Counted from the stretch's first letter, positions 44,279 to 53,476 are shown. The stretch: 64,000 bases of DNA from UBA1535 sp002323775 (GCA_031993545.1 DAMAHZ010000010.1:3408-67407), one strand, 5' to 3'. Notes: a model not told the origin generated them from the letters alone. Numbers and translations: made by a program.

Positions 44279-46336
44279 ATGGAAAACAATTTTGACTCAG
44301 TAGTCGATATGTTCTTGTTTGAGGCAAACACTCTGTTGGAGCAATTAGACGAAATACTTTTGAGGGTTGAAGAAAACAAACAGTTCAGTGCAGATTACAT
44401 CAATGAAATATTCAGAATAATGCATACAATTAAAGGGTCGGCAGCCATGATGCAATTCAATGGAATTATGACTATATCTCATAAAATAGAAGATTTATTC
44501 TTTTATATAAGAGAAAATGGTCTAAATGATGATAGATTTACTGAACCTTTGATTAGTTTGGTATTTAAGTGTACAGATTTTATCAAAAATGAAATTACAA
44601 AAATTCAAAACGAAAGCCCTTTAACAGAAAGCATAGGGGAATATGAGGAGCAAATAAAGGAGCTTCTTGATGTAGTATCAGGTAAGAAAGAATACATAAA
44701 AAACGGCAATGGTAAAAATGATGCTAAAGCTGTACAAGTTAAGCCCGCAGATAAAGCAGTAGAAAAAACAGATAATTCTGAAAAAAGATACTGTATTAAG
44801 GTAGATTTTGATGATGGAAGCGGTATGGAAAATCTAAGAGCATTCATGATTATTAATCATCTTAAAGATATAACATCCAATTTTACATATGAGCCAGAAG
44901 ATATAGAAACTAACAAAGAAACTATTAAAGATATTTTACAAAATAGCTTTAGAATATATTTTGATAATGAAGTTGACATGAAGTATGGAATCGAAGTAAT
45001 AAAAGATACTCTTAATATTAAGAACTATACAGTTGTTGAAAAAGAGGAAACTATAAAGAATGAGCCTAAAGCTGAGAAAGAAAACAAAACTGTAGCTACA
45101 CAAAAACAGGAAACAAATCAATCAACTGAACAAAATAATATATCTAAGCAAAATAAACAAAGTCTAATCAGTGTTAATTTATTCAAATTGGACAAGCTAG
45201 CTAACCTAGTTGGAGAAATAGTTATAACAGAATCTATGGTAGTGTCAAATCCTGAAGTAAACAAGCTTAATTTAGATAGTTTTACAAAGGCTACAAGAGA
45301 GCTTAGAAAGCTTACAGATGAGCTGCAAAATGTTGTTATGTCATTAAGAATGGTTCCTGTTTCAGGAGTTTTCCAAAAAATGAAGAGAATCGTACGTGAT
45401 ATGAACAAAGAGCTAGACAAGGATGTTGAACTTGTTTTGGTTGGAGATGACATAGAGCTTGATAAAACAATTGTTGATGGTATAGCAGACCCAATCATGC
45501 ACCTTGTAAGAAATTCTATGGATCATGGTATTGAAACTGCTGAAGAAAGAATTAAAAAAGGTAAGAACCCAAGAGGGACAATAACTCTTACAGCAGTAAA
45601 TACTGGCGGAGAGATATTAGTATCTGTTGAGGATGATGGAAAGGGATTAAATCCAGAATACATTCTGTCAAAAGCAAAAACTCGTAATCTTTTACAGAAG
45701 CCAGAGTCTGAATATACAATGAAAGAGATATTCTCGTTCGTTATGTTGCCGGGCTTTTCAACAAAGGATGCAGTAACTGAGTTCTCAGGTCGTGGAGTAG
45801 GTATGGATGTTGTTAAGAAAAACATAGATGCTGTAGGCGGCAATGTTGTCTTAGACAGCAAGATTGACAGAGGAACAACAGTAACGTTTAAGATACCTTT
45901 GACATTGGCTATAGTAAAGGGTATGCAGGTAGAAGTAGGCGGCACAGAATTTATCATACCTATTAATAACATACAACAATCCCTAAATATCAATAGAAAG
46001 GATATCGTTGTAAACACTGATGGCTCTGAAGGTATAATGCTCAGAAATAAATGCTATCCTATTGTCAGACTTCATGAATTGTACGGTATAGACTCAGGCA
46101 TAAAGGCGCTTGAAGAAGGTATATTGGTACTCGTTGAGGTTGATGGCAAAGGATATGGAATATTTGCAGATAAGTTGCTTGGAGAGCAGCAAGTAGTTGT
46201 AAAACCAGTGCCTGTATTATTAAATAAATTCGACATAAAAAGTGTCGGAATATCAGGTTGTTCAATACTTGGGGATGGAAGTATAAACTTAATTCTCGAT
46301 GTAATGAGCATATACGAGAGTGTTTTGGAGGCTTAA
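44279..46336 (+). CDS. cheA: CheA, chemotaxis histidine kinase
   Basis: About 685 residues in the CheA order. The P1 HPt domain has the phospho-His in HTIKGSAAMM near 45. A CheY-binding P2 lies near 180-280, and P3 dimerisation near 305-370. The P4 kinase has N box HLVRNSMDHGIE, G1 DDGKGLNP and G2 GRGVGMDVV. P5 is CheW-like (about 550-685). It phosphorylates CheY and CheB in response to receptors. ATG 44279 follows GGAGGT; an in-frame GTG at 44240 was rejected because the ribosome site lies downstream of it. Confidence 0.96.
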   Translation: MENNFDSVVDMFLFEANTLLEQLDEILLRVEENKQFSADYINEIFRIMHTIKGSAAMMQFNGIMTISHKIEDLFFYIRENGLNDDRFTEPLISLVFKCTDFIKNEITKIQNESPLTESIGEYEEQIKELLDVVSGKKEYIKNGNGKNDAKAVQVKPADKAVEKTDNSEKRYCIKVDFDDGSGMENLRAFMIINHLKDITSNFTYEPEDIETNKETIKDILQNSFRIYFDNEVDMKYGIEVIKDTLNIKNYTVVEKEETIKNEPKAEKENKTVATQKQETNQSTEQNNISKQNKQSLISVNLFKLDKLANLVGEIVITESMVVSNPEVNKLNLDSFTKATRELRKLTDELQNVVMSLRMVPVSGVFQKMKRIVRDMNKELDKDVELVLVGDDIELDKTIVDGIADPIMHLVRNSMDHGIETAEERIKKGKNPRGTITLTAVNTGGEILVSVEDDGKGLNPEYILSKAKTRNLLQKPESEYTMKEIFSFVMLPGFSTKDAVTEFSGRGVGMDVVKKNIDAVGGNVVLDSKIDRGTTVTFKIPLTLAIVKGMQVEVGGTEFIIPINNIQQSLNINRKDIVVNTDGSEGIMLRNKCYPIVRLHELYGIDSGIKALEEGILVLVEVDGKGYGIFADKLLGEQQVVVKPVPVLLNKFDIKSVGISGCSILGDGSINLILDVMSIYESVLEA

Positions 46337-46337
46337 T

Positions 46338-46796
46338 ATGAGTGAAAATAATGTAATGATTCAAAAAGATTCAGGAATAGAAAAATATTTGTCTTTTTAT
46401 TCAGCAGATGTTGAATATGCAGTAAATATCAAATATGTTACAGATATTATAAACCTATTGCCTATAACATTTTTACCAAAAATACCAAAATATATAAAAG
46501 GTATAGTAAACCTAAGAGGTAAGATAGTACCAGTAATTGATATAAGAATGAGATTTGGCAAGGAAAGCATTGATTATACAGAAACAGCCTGCATTATCGT
46601 TATGGAGTATTCCGATATTACAGTAGGAATATTGGTTGATGCAGTAGCAGAGGTGGCAGATATAGAAACAGCAAGTATTATGACACCACCTAAAGGAAGT
46701 TCTAATGAAATCAACAGATTTGTAAACGGAATTTCTAAGAAAAACAACAAAGTAAAATTATTGATAAACAGCATGAGCTTGTTTGAGGTTGAATAA
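46338..46796 (+). CDS. cheW: CheW, receptor-kinase coupling protein
   Basis: About 152 residues of one CheW beta-barrel domain: KYLSFYSADVEYAVNIKYV, LPKIPKYIKGIVNLRGKIVP and VIDIRMRFG are family hallmarks. It links CheA to chemoreceptors. TTGGAGG within the cheA end is the ribosome site, six bases before ATG 46338, one base after the cheA stop. Confidence 0.95.
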   Translation: MSENNVMIQKDSGIEKYLSFYSADVEYAVNIKYVTDIINLLPITFLPKIPKYIKGIVNLRGKIVPVIDIRMRFGKESIDYTETACIIVMEYSDITVGILVDAVAEVADIETASIMTPPKGSSNEINRFVNGISKKNNKVKLLINSMSLFEVE

Positions 46797-46850
46797 TTTG
46801 GAAAGTTTAAACAAGTTAAGCGAGATTAAAGCTGTCAGGAGGATAAGCAT

Positions 46851-47660
46851 ATGATTCAAATTACAGATAAAGAATTTACTGAATTGGTTGAATTTATGCA
46901 CAAAAATTACGGTATAAATTTAATAAACAAAAGACAGTTGATAGAAGGTAGGATGTCTAATGTCTTGGATAAAATGGGCATGAAAAGCTTTAGTGATTAT
47001 ATAACACTTATTAAAAGAGGAAATAATGAACACATAGAAACTCTTATAAATAGGTTAACTACTAATCACACATTTTTCTACAGAGAGGACAATCACTACA
47101 AATTTTTAAAGGAAGTTGTTTTGCCGGAGCATGAGTCTAAAAGCGTCACTAGAAATTTTAATATATGGAGTGCAGCCTGTTCGTCTGGAGAGGAGCCATA
47201 TACTATTGCAATGGCAATAGATGATTACTTTGGTGCTAAAAAATCCTTATGGAACACAAGGATACTGGCTACAGATATATCGCAAAATGTTCTTAATAAA
47301 GCAAAGGAAGCAATTTATCAGGAGGAAAGCATAAAAGGTCTTCCTCCTACTTGGAAAACAAAATATCTTAAAAAATTAGATAATGGCAAATATGAAATCA
47401 TCCCTCAGATAAAAAATGAGGTACAGTTTAAAACATTTAATTTAATGGAGCCTATACCAACTTTACAAATAAACAAATATAACTTGATATTTTGTAGAAA
47501 TGTTATGATTTATTTTGATGTAAATACAAAAAATGATTTGATTAATAGACTTTATGATGCTCTTGTACCAGGAGGATATTTATTTATCGGTCATTCAGAG
47601 ACTGTGCAAAGAGAAAAATCGAAATTTAACTATATTTGCCCAGCGATATATAGAAAATAA
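46851..47660 (+). CDS. cheR: CheR, chemoreceptor methyltransferase
   Basis: The 269 residues have an N-terminal helical domain. The S-adenosylmethionine-binding domain includes IWSAACSSGEEPYTIAMAID near 104, ILATDISQNVLNKA and IFCRNVMIYFD. It methylates glutamates on receptors during adaptation, opposed by CheB. CAGGAGGATAAGCAT precedes the ATG. cheB follows after a 90-bp gap with a strong hairpin. Confidence 0.96.
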   Translation: MIQITDKEFTELVEFMHKNYGINLINKRQLIEGRMSNVLDKMGMKSFSDYITLIKRGNNEHIETLINRLTTNHTFFYREDNHYKFLKEVVLPEHESKSVTRNFNIWSAACSSGEEPYTIAMAIDDYFGAKKSLWNTRILATDISQNVLNKAKEAIYQEESIKGLPPTWKTKYLKKLDNGKYEIIPQIKNEVQFKTFNLMEPIPTLQINKYNLIFCRNVMIYFDVNTKNDLINRLYDALVPGGYLFIGHSETVQREKSKFNYICPAIYRK

Positions 47661-47678
47661 TGCAAAAGAATTGCTATG

Positions 47679-47711
47679 TGACACTAATCTAAAAAAATTA
47701 GATTAGTGTCA
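47679..47711 (+). repeat. Perfect 14-bp hairpin, cheR-cheB
   Basis: TGACACTAATCTAA (47679-47692) and TTAGATTAGTGTCA (47698-47711) pair perfectly around AAAAA. The bases after it (AACGATAATT) lack a T run, so it is more likely an mRNA stability or processing structure than a strong terminator. Confidence 0.75.
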
Positions 47712-47750
47712 AACGATAATTATTACTGAAAAAGAAGGGAAGATAATATA

Positions 47751-48854
47751 ATGAGTTCACGAAAAATAAAAGTGCTGATAATTGATGATTCATTATTATT
47801 TAGAAATGTATTGAAGCAGGAACTTTCCAAAGATCCACATATAGACGTTGTCGGCATGGCAGTTGATCCTATAGATGCAGAAGATAAGATAAAAGTTTTA
47901 AAACCAGACATAATTACTTTAGATGTTGAGATGCCTAGAATGAATGGTATCACATTCCTAAAGAAGCTAATGAGAGAAAATCCAATAAAGGTCGTATTGG
48001 TAAGCTCATTGAATATAAGCGTTTTTGATGCCTTAGATGCTGGAGCTGTAGACTTTGTTAAAAAGCCTGATATGAGCAGTAAAAACGAGTTGACTAATTT
48101 CTATTTTGAACTAAGCGGCAAGATAAAAATTGCTCATATAGCCAAGTTGAAAATTAAAGCAACTGAAAGCTCTAGTGCAGGTATAGGTTTAGCTAGCTCA
48201 ACTTCTGCTTCAAGCACTGCTGCTCAAACTACTACTGAAAAAACACCAACGCTTACTAATCTTAATCTTGGCTTTCTTTCTCCACAGCAGGTCATAGCAA
48301 TAGGAGCATCAACTGGTGGGACAGAAGCAACGCTTGAGATACTGAAAAAATTGCCTAAGGAGGTGCCTGGGATTTTAGTTACTCAGCATATGCCTCCGGG
48401 ATTTACTAAAATGTATGCTGACAGATTAAACAAATTATGTCAGATGGAAGTAAGAGAGGCAGTAAATGGAGACAGACTAACGGCAGGACTTGCTTTAGTA
48501 GCCCCTGGAGATAAGCAAATGCGTCTAGTTAAGGATGCAAAGGGCTATTTTGTACGTTGCTTAGGTGAAGAAAAGGTGAGTGGTCACTGCCCGTCAGTGG
48601 ATGTACTATTTGAATCAGTATCGAAAGTAGCAGGAGCAAATGCTATAGGTATAATCCTAACAGGTATGGGCAAGGACGGAGCAGACGGACTTCTAAAGAT
48701 GAGGACATCAGGAGCTTATACCATAGGACAGGATCAAGCAAGCTGTGTCGTTTACGGTATGCCAAAGGTAGCTTATGATATAGGAGGAGTACAAATTCAA
48801 AGCCCTATAACAGAAATAGCAAATATTTTAATAAAACAACTAAATAAAAAATAA
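47751..48854 (+). CDS. cheB: CheB, receptor methylesterase response regulator
   Basis: The 367 residues join a receiver domain (1-125, with VLIIDDSLLFRN and phospho-Asp in ITLDVEMPRMNG near 56) to a Ser/Thr/Ala-rich linker (about 145-170). The methylesterase domain has the triad in IGASTGGTEA (Ser), TQHMPPGFT (His) and GMGKDGADG (Asp). Phosphorylation by CheA activates demethylation of receptors. GAAGGGAAGATAATATA precedes the ATG. Confidence 0.96.
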   Translation: MSSRKIKVLIIDDSLLFRNVLKQELSKDPHIDVVGMAVDPIDAEDKIKVLKPDIITLDVEMPRMNGITFLKKLMRENPIKVVLVSSLNISVFDALDAGAVDFVKKPDMSSKNELTNFYFELSGKIKIAHIAKLKIKATESSSAGIGLASSTSASSTAAQTTTEKTPTLTNLNLGFLSPQQVIAIGASTGGTEATLEILKKLPKEVPGILVTQHMPPGFTKMYADRLNKLCQMEVREAVNGDRLTAGLALVAPGDKQMRLVKDAKGYFVRCLGEEKVSGHCPSVDVLFESVSKVAGANAIGIILTGMGKDGADGLLKMRTSGAYTIGQDQASCVVYGMPKVAYDIGGVQIQSPITEIANILIKQLNKK

Positions 48855-49050
48855 ATTGTGACGATATATATAGTAAGCGATGATATTATATCATCACAAT
48901 AAAATATTGATACTAATTTTTGATAGCTTGATTGCATAGAATTTTACTTTACGAATAAAAAGAAAAAATATAAATTAGTATAAAATAAAAATTTAAAGTG
49001 TTTTACATATATATTTCGAAAAGGCACTCAGTAACGAAAGGAGAAAAATT

Positions 49051-51318
49051 ATGTCAACAACATCAAGTATTTATGGTTCGGGTGTAAGCTCAAAGCGTGT
49101 AAATGGACTTATGTCAGGGCTAGATACAGACGAACTAGTAAAACAAATGTCATACGCAACTCAGACAAAAATAAATAAACAGTTTCAAGCACAGCAAAAG
49201 CTTGTTTATAAGCAGGACGCATTTAGAGACGTTATATCTAAATTGGTTAAATTCAGCGATAAATATTTTTCGGCAACTTCAAAGACTAACATATTAAGTC
49301 CAAGCTTTTTTAGAGCAAATACCGCTAAATCTTCATCAAGCAATGTAACGGTTTCTGGAGATACGGAAGCTTTAAAGAATTTCTCAATAGATGATGTTAT
49401 AAGTGTTGCATCTACTGCTAGATTTACTTCTAATAAAGAAGTATCCAGTGGAGTAATAACAAGTGGTGATATTGATTCTACTAGCAAATTCAACGCATTA
49501 GCAGGGCAGGCTATAACTCTTAAAAGTGGAGAAAAGACGTATACATTAAAAATTGATGCAAATTTTGAGTTTAAAGATAGCGATCCACTTAAATCTGAGC
49601 TGGAACAAATTCAAGATGAACTTAATAGACAGATAAATAGCATAACAGCGCTTAAAAATGCTGGAGTTGAATACTCAATTGATGCTGGTAAATTAAAACT
49701 TAATCCTGGAACATTTGGTGAAGGAGTTTTAAAAGTATCATCTGTAGGGGATGAAATAAAAGAACGTTTAAATATCGAGGTAGATTCAGGAGGTTCTTCT
49801 GGTGAAGTTATAGATACATCAGCAGTAGCTTTTCTAAAAGATGTAAACTTAAAAGATATTTTAGCAAAAGGCCAAATGACTTTCGACTACAATGGTATCC
49901 AGAAAACTATAAGCTTTCCAGATGCAGCATCTCCTGAAGCAATAAATACAGCTGAGAAATTTAAGATATATTTACAAGGCAAGCTGGACACTATGTATGG
50001 TTCAGGAAAGATACAAGTTGGAACAGATGATAACAAATTAACATTCGAAACAACAGGAACAAACAATTTGTTTGGAATATCATCAATGAGTCAAGATATA
50101 AGCAAATATACCGGATTATCAGTTGGAAATTACAATCGTGTAAATAAAGATTTAGCCATATCTAAGGCTGGTCTGAAAGATTCGTTAAATTCAACAGAGA
50201 CAAATGCAGACGGAAAAAAATTATATGAAATAACTATTAATGATACGAAATTTTCGTTTACAGAAGATTCAACACTGAATGATATAATAAAAGAAATAAA
50301 TTCTTCTGATGCAGGCATAACTCTTACACATTCTGCAACAACGGATAAATTTACAGCTGTTTCAAAAGATACCGGAGCACATATGGACATTGTAATTTCT
50401 GATGATGTAGGAAATCTTGCTAATGTGCTTTTCGGACAAAAGGATGTTGCGGGTGGATATTCCGTAGAAAAAGGAACAGATACGGTTGTAAAAGTTACTA
50501 AAAATGGTGTAGAAGAAACCTTGACACGTAGTACAAGCAATATTAGCTTTGATGGCATTAATATAGGTCTTACAAATAAGGCTGTAGGCGAAAAAAACAT
50601 CACCTTTACTGTAAGTGAAGAAACTGATAAAGTTGTTGAAAAGATGGCTCAGTTCGTTGAAGATTATAATGAAATTGTAACATACTTAGATGCAAAACTC
50701 AGTGAAAAATCGAATAGCAAATATCCGCCTCTTACAGACGAGCAAAGAAGAGAAATGTCTGAAAGTGAAATAAAGCTTTGGGATGAAAAAGCAAAAGAAG
50801 GTATGTTGTATCTTGACTCTGATATGAATGCCTTGCTATACTCTTGGAAAGAGTCAGTATCAGGCTTTGTAGAAGGCAATAGCATGCACATGTCGAGCAT
50901 AGGTATAGCATCAGCATTTGGAGATTATTCTGGTAAATTGGTCTTTAATGAAGAAAAATTTAGAAATGCTTATGCAACAGATGCTGAAAAAATTGAAGAA
51001 CTCTTTACAAAAAATTCTAAAAATGCAACGACAGAGCAAAAAGGCTTAGCCCAAAGGTTAAAAGATGTTACTTCAAGAAATGTAGGAGTAGTGGGTGAAA
51101 AGGGAATTCTTGTTGAGAGAGCAGGAACTAAAGGCACTTCAAGCGAAAAAGCTAACTTCTTATATGAAAGAATAAAAGAATATGATGATATGATTGCAAA
51201 GCTAAAAACTAAATTGGTAGCTGAACAGCAAAAATATTATGCGAAATTTACCGCATTAGAAAAAGCACTTGCTAATATGAACAGTCAAAGTTCATGGTTA
51301 AGTTCCCAATTTCAGTAA
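49051..51318 (+). CDS. fliD: FliD, filament cap protein (large form)
   Basis: The 755 residues have the N-terminal FliD_N domain (GLMSGLDTDELVKQMSYATQ) and a C-terminal FliD_C region ending in coiled coil (YERIKEYDDMIAKLKTKL and ANMNSQSSWLSSQF). The centre (about 100-500) is a long beta-rich, Thr/Ser/Asp-rich surface region, making the protein markedly larger than the 450-510 residues common in Firmicutes. It caps the filament and folds incoming flagellin. CGAAAGGAGAAAAATT precedes the ATG. A 196-bp gap lies upstream, with no clear promoter. Confidence 0.93.
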   Translation: MSTTSSIYGSGVSSKRVNGLMSGLDTDELVKQMSYATQTKINKQFQAQQKLVYKQDAFRDVISKLVKFSDKYFSATSKTNILSPSFFRANTAKSSSSNVTVSGDTEALKNFSIDDVISVASTARFTSNKEVSSGVITSGDIDSTSKFNALAGQAITLKSGEKTYTLKIDANFEFKDSDPLKSELEQIQDELNRQINSITALKNAGVEYSIDAGKLKLNPGTFGEGVLKVSSVGDEIKERLNIEVDSGGSSGEVIDTSAVAFLKDVNLKDILAKGQMTFDYNGIQKTISFPDAASPEAINTAEKFKIYLQGKLDTMYGSGKIQVGTDDNKLTFETTGTNNLFGISSMSQDISKYTGLSVGNYNRVNKDLAISKAGLKDSLNSTETNADGKKLYEITINDTKFSFTEDSTLNDIIKEINSSDAGITLTHSATTDKFTAVSKDTGAHMDIVISDDVGNLANVLFGQKDVAGGYSVEKGTDTVVKVTKNGVEETLTRSTSNISFDGINIGLTNKAVGEKNITFTVSEETDKVVEKMAQFVEDYNEIVTYLDAKLSEKSNSKYPPLTDEQRREMSESEIKLWDEKAKEGMLYLDSDMNALLYSWKESVSGFVEGNSMHMSSIGIASAFGDYSGKLVFNEEKFRNAYATDAEKIEELFTKNSKNATTEQKGLAQRLKDVTSRNVGVVGEKGILVERAGTKGTSSEKANFLYERIKEYDDMIAKLKTKLVAEQQKYYAKFTALEKALANMNSQSSWLSSQFQ

Positions 51319-51346
51319 AATGCTTTTCTAATACAAACTAGTGTAA

Positions 51347-51377
51347 AATCAGTTGGAGTATAATACTCCAACTGATT
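51347..51377 (+). repeat. Perfect 14-bp hairpin, fliD-fliS
   Basis: AATCAGTTGGAGTA (51347-51360) and TACTCCAACTGATT (51364-51377) pair around TAA. The following AAAAATCAATTTTT has only a delayed T run, so partial termination is possible. It may separate a high level of fliS from fliD. Confidence 0.7.
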
Positions 51378-51410
51378 AAAAATCAATTTTTCTTAGAATG
51401 AGGTAAACAA

Positions 51411-51785
51411 ATGATTGATCCTTACAAAAATTATAAAAATATCTCTATCAACACCATGTCAAAAGGAGAGTTATTAGTCTTGCTCTTTGACAAACTTGTA
51501 CAGAGACTGACCTTAGCAACTATTCTAAACAAGGATAATAAGATAGACGAAGCTAATATAAATCTGAACAAGTCAAGAGAAATATTTAATTATCTGCTTA
51601 TAAGTCTTGACAATAATTATAAATTATCAAAGGATTTATCTGAGCTATATGCCTTTTTTAACGCCCAAATCATTAAGGCCACTGCTAAAAGAGATATGGA
51701 TTTAATAGAACAAATCTTGCCAATGATTAGAGAATTAAGAGATACATGGGTTGAGGCAGAAAAATTATCAAAGCTGAATAAGTAG
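51411..51785 (+). CDS. fliS: FliS, flagellin export chaperone
   Basis: The 124 residues match FliS: YKNISINTMSKGELLVLLFD, KLVQRLTLATILNKDNK and YAFFNAQIIKATAKRDMD. The four-helix bundle binds the flagellin C-terminus and prevents early polymerisation. AATGAGGTAAACAA precedes the ATG. It sits between fliD and the fliT-like gene as in other Firmicutes. Confidence 0.94.
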   Translation: MIDPYKNYKNISINTMSKGELLVLLFDKLVQRLTLATILNKDNKIDEANINLNKSREIFNYLLISLDNNYKLSKDLSELYAFFNAQIIKATAKRDMDLIEQILPMIRELRDTWVEAEKLSKLNK

Positions 51786-51793
51786 GTGGCAGA

Positions 51794-52228
51794 GTGATAG
51801 ACTTATTAAATACTAAGCTTGAACTAATAAAAAAAATTGAAGAATTAACTTTTAATATATTAGAAATTCCATTAGAGGATGAAGAATTTGAGAATTCATT
51901 AAATAAGTACAATGAATTGATAGACAAAAGGCAAAATTTAATGAATGAGATAGATGATATTGATTATAAGATTAATAGCATAGATTTGCAACTGATTAGC
52001 TTTAATAGTGATTTTACAAAATCTAAAGATTTATTAGAAACTAATATAAAATTTATTTTAAAAAACATAATAGATATGGATAAGAAAATCAAGCTTAATA
52101 CTGAAAAAGAACTTATACTGACCAAGAGAAAAATAAATGAGGCAGAGCAAAGACTTCAAACTTCTGACTTTGAACTTAATAAAGAAGATAAAAAGCCAAT
52201 AGGATATTACTTAAATAAAAAAAGTTAA
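51794..52228 (+). CDS. FliT-like export chaperone
   Basis: The 144-residue protein is almost entirely helical and charged, with coiled-coil segments (IKKIEELTFNILEI, KRQNLMNEIDDIDYKINS and ILTKRKINEAEQRLQTS). Sequence conservation is too weak for certainty, but size, helical make-up and position eight bases after fliS are those of FliT, the FliD chaperone. GTG start, with TAGGTGGCAGA upstream. A terminator follows. Confidence 0.6.
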   Translation: MIDLLNTKLELIKKIEELTFNILEIPLEDEEFENSLNKYNELIDKRQNLMNEIDDIDYKINSIDLQLISFNSDFTKSKDLLETNIKFILKNIIDMDKKIKLNTEKELILTKRKINEAEQRLQTSDFELNKEDKKPIGYYLNKKS

Positions 52229-52235
52229 ATTGACA

Positions 52236-52277
52236 GGACAATATGTTAGATTAAGATTCTAAGTATTGTTCTTTTTT
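52236..52277 (+). terminator. Terminator after the fliDST genes
   Basis: GGACAATAT and the complementary TATTGTTC, with a continuing imperfect inner stem (GTTAGA / TTCTAA), are followed by CTTTTTT. It separates fliDS-fliT from the flagellin promoter. Confidence 0.7.
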
Positions 52278-52383
52278 ATAGACAGAGCAGTAGAAAAGGT
52301 GGTATTTTTCAAAGGAAAGATTGGAGAAGATATGAACAGAAATATTTTTTATAAAAAAATATTAAAAATTTTTAAAAATTTGC

Positions 52384-52410
52384 TAAACTTTTACAAACTT
52401 CGACCGATAT
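52384..52410 (+). promoter_or_regulatory. Sigma-28 promoter of flagellin
   Basis: TAAA (52384-52387), exactly 15 bases, then ACCGATAT (52403-52410) differs from the SigD/FliA consensus at one position. The leader would be about 100 nt. Confidence 0.92.
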
Positions 52411-52442
52411 ATATATTAAGCGAGTAAAATTGCTAAGAATTG

Positions 52443-52509
52443 TGTGGCAGGCGCCGCTACATAATTAAAATATATGGGAATGAATCCCGATTAAAAAATA
52501 CATGGAGGT
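52443..52509 (+). promoter_or_regulatory. Flagellin leader with hairpins and possible CsrA site
   Basis: TGTGGC pairs with GCTACA (52443-52461) and GGGA with TCCC (52476-52488). The ribosome site lies in ATACATGGAGGT (52498-52509), which matches the CsrA consensus RUACARGGAUGU at ten of twelve positions. CsrA represses flagellin translation in Bacillus; no csrA or fliW is in this window. Confidence 0.4.
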
Positions 52510-52515
52510 ATTAAA

Positions 52516-53334
52516 ATGAGAATACAACATAACGTTAACGCATTAAATTCACACAGAAATTTAACAATGAACACAGCTTCTATAGGTAAAAACTTAGAGA
52601 AATTATCATCAGGATACAAAATAAACAGAGCTGCTGATGATGCTGCAGGTTTAGCTATATCAGAAAAAATGAGAGCACAAATCAATGGTTTAGAGCAAGC
52701 TCAATCAAACGCTCAAGACGGTATATCATTGATTCAAACAGCAGAAGGTGCTTTAAATGAAACTCATGCTATATTACAAAGAATGAGAACATTGGCTGTA
52801 CAAGCTTCAAACGGAACATATCAATCAGACGTTGACCGTGAGAACATTGATGAAGAGTTAAATGCTTTAAAGAGCGAAATAGACAGAATAGCTAGTTCAA
52901 CTCACTACAATAAGAATGACCTACTTAACGGTAGCTTAACTATTACATTCCAAATTGGAGCAAACGGAGTTGCAGATCAACAAGTAACATTAGGAGTATC
53001 AAGCCAAAATGCTTCTGCATTAGGAGTTAGTGCTGTTGGTGTTAGTACAGTTGCAAGTGCAAATTCTGCTATAAGTTCAATAGATGCAGCAATAAACAGT
53101 GTATCAAAAACACGTTCTAAATTGGGAGCTCTTCAAAACAGATTAGAGCACACAATCAATAACTTGGGAGTAGCTTCTGAAAACTTAACAGCTGCTGAAT
53201 CAAGAATAAGAGACGTTGACATGGCTAAAGAGATGATGACATTCACTAAGAATAACATCCTTACTCAAGCTTCTCAAGCAATGCTTGCACAAGCTAACAT
53301 GCAACCACAAGGCGTATTACAATTATTACAATAA
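52516..53334 (+). CDS. fliC: Flagellin, major filament subunit
   Basis: The 272 residues have the conserved N-terminal D0/D1 (MRIQHNVNALNSHRNLTMN, EKLSSGYKINRAADDAAGLA) and C-terminal D1/D0 (LGALQNRLEHTINNLGVASE, ASQAMLAQANMQPQGVLQL). The variable centre is very short, so D2/D3 are absent. The exposed stretch GVSSQNASALGVSAVGVSTV, near residues 168-188, is rich in Ser and is a candidate site for O-glycosylation. GGAGGT lies six bases before the ATG. Sigma-28 dependent; followed by a strong terminator. Neighbouring glycan genes suggest modification. Confidence 0.97.
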   Translation: MRIQHNVNALNSHRNLTMNTASIGKNLEKLSSGYKINRAADDAAGLAISEKMRAQINGLEQAQSNAQDGISLIQTAEGALNETHAILQRMRTLAVQASNGTYQSDVDRENIDEELNALKSEIDRIASSTHYNKNDLLNGSLTITFQIGANGVADQQVTLGVSSQNASALGVSAVGVSTVASANSAISSIDAAINSVSKTRSKLGALQNRLEHTINNLGVASENLTAAESRIRDVDMAKEMMTFTKNNILTQASQAMLAQANMQPQGVLQLLQ

Positions 53335-53350
53335 TTATAGTATACTATAT

Positions 53351-53377
53351 AAAAAAGCGAGGTCACCTCGCTTTTTT
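53351..53377 (+). terminator. Flagellin terminator
   Basis: AAAAAAGCGAGG pairs with CCTCGCTTTTTT around a TCA loop, with an extended T run. Strong and centred 30 bases after the flagellin stop. Confidence 0.92.
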
Positions 53378-53444
53378 TATTGCTTTATCAATAATATCTA
53401 GTATTTATTATGAACTTCACATTTGTTATATAATAAAAAAATAA

Positions 53445-53474
53445 ATGAGTGTGCCAATATGCAGGCACACCCAT
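53445..53474 (-). terminator. Terminator of the TPR-glycosyltransferase gene
   Basis: On the minus strand ATGGGTGTGCC pairs with GGCACACTCAT (one G-U) around an eight-base loop, followed by TTATTTTTTTA. It ends the convergent gene. Confidence 0.8.
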
Positions 53475-53476
53475 CA

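Noticed and set aside
45118..46017. Reverse-strand open frames opposite cheA
   Set aside because: Shadows of a conserved kinase gene in AT-rich DNA; Ser/Thr-rich translations without domains.
47679..47711. Rho-independent terminator between cheR and cheB
   Set aside because: The stem is perfect but is followed by AACGATAATT, not a T run.
48994..49022. Sigma-28 promoter before fliD
   Set aside because: TAAA is present, but the box at the right distance (ATTTCGAA) does not match GCCGATAT.
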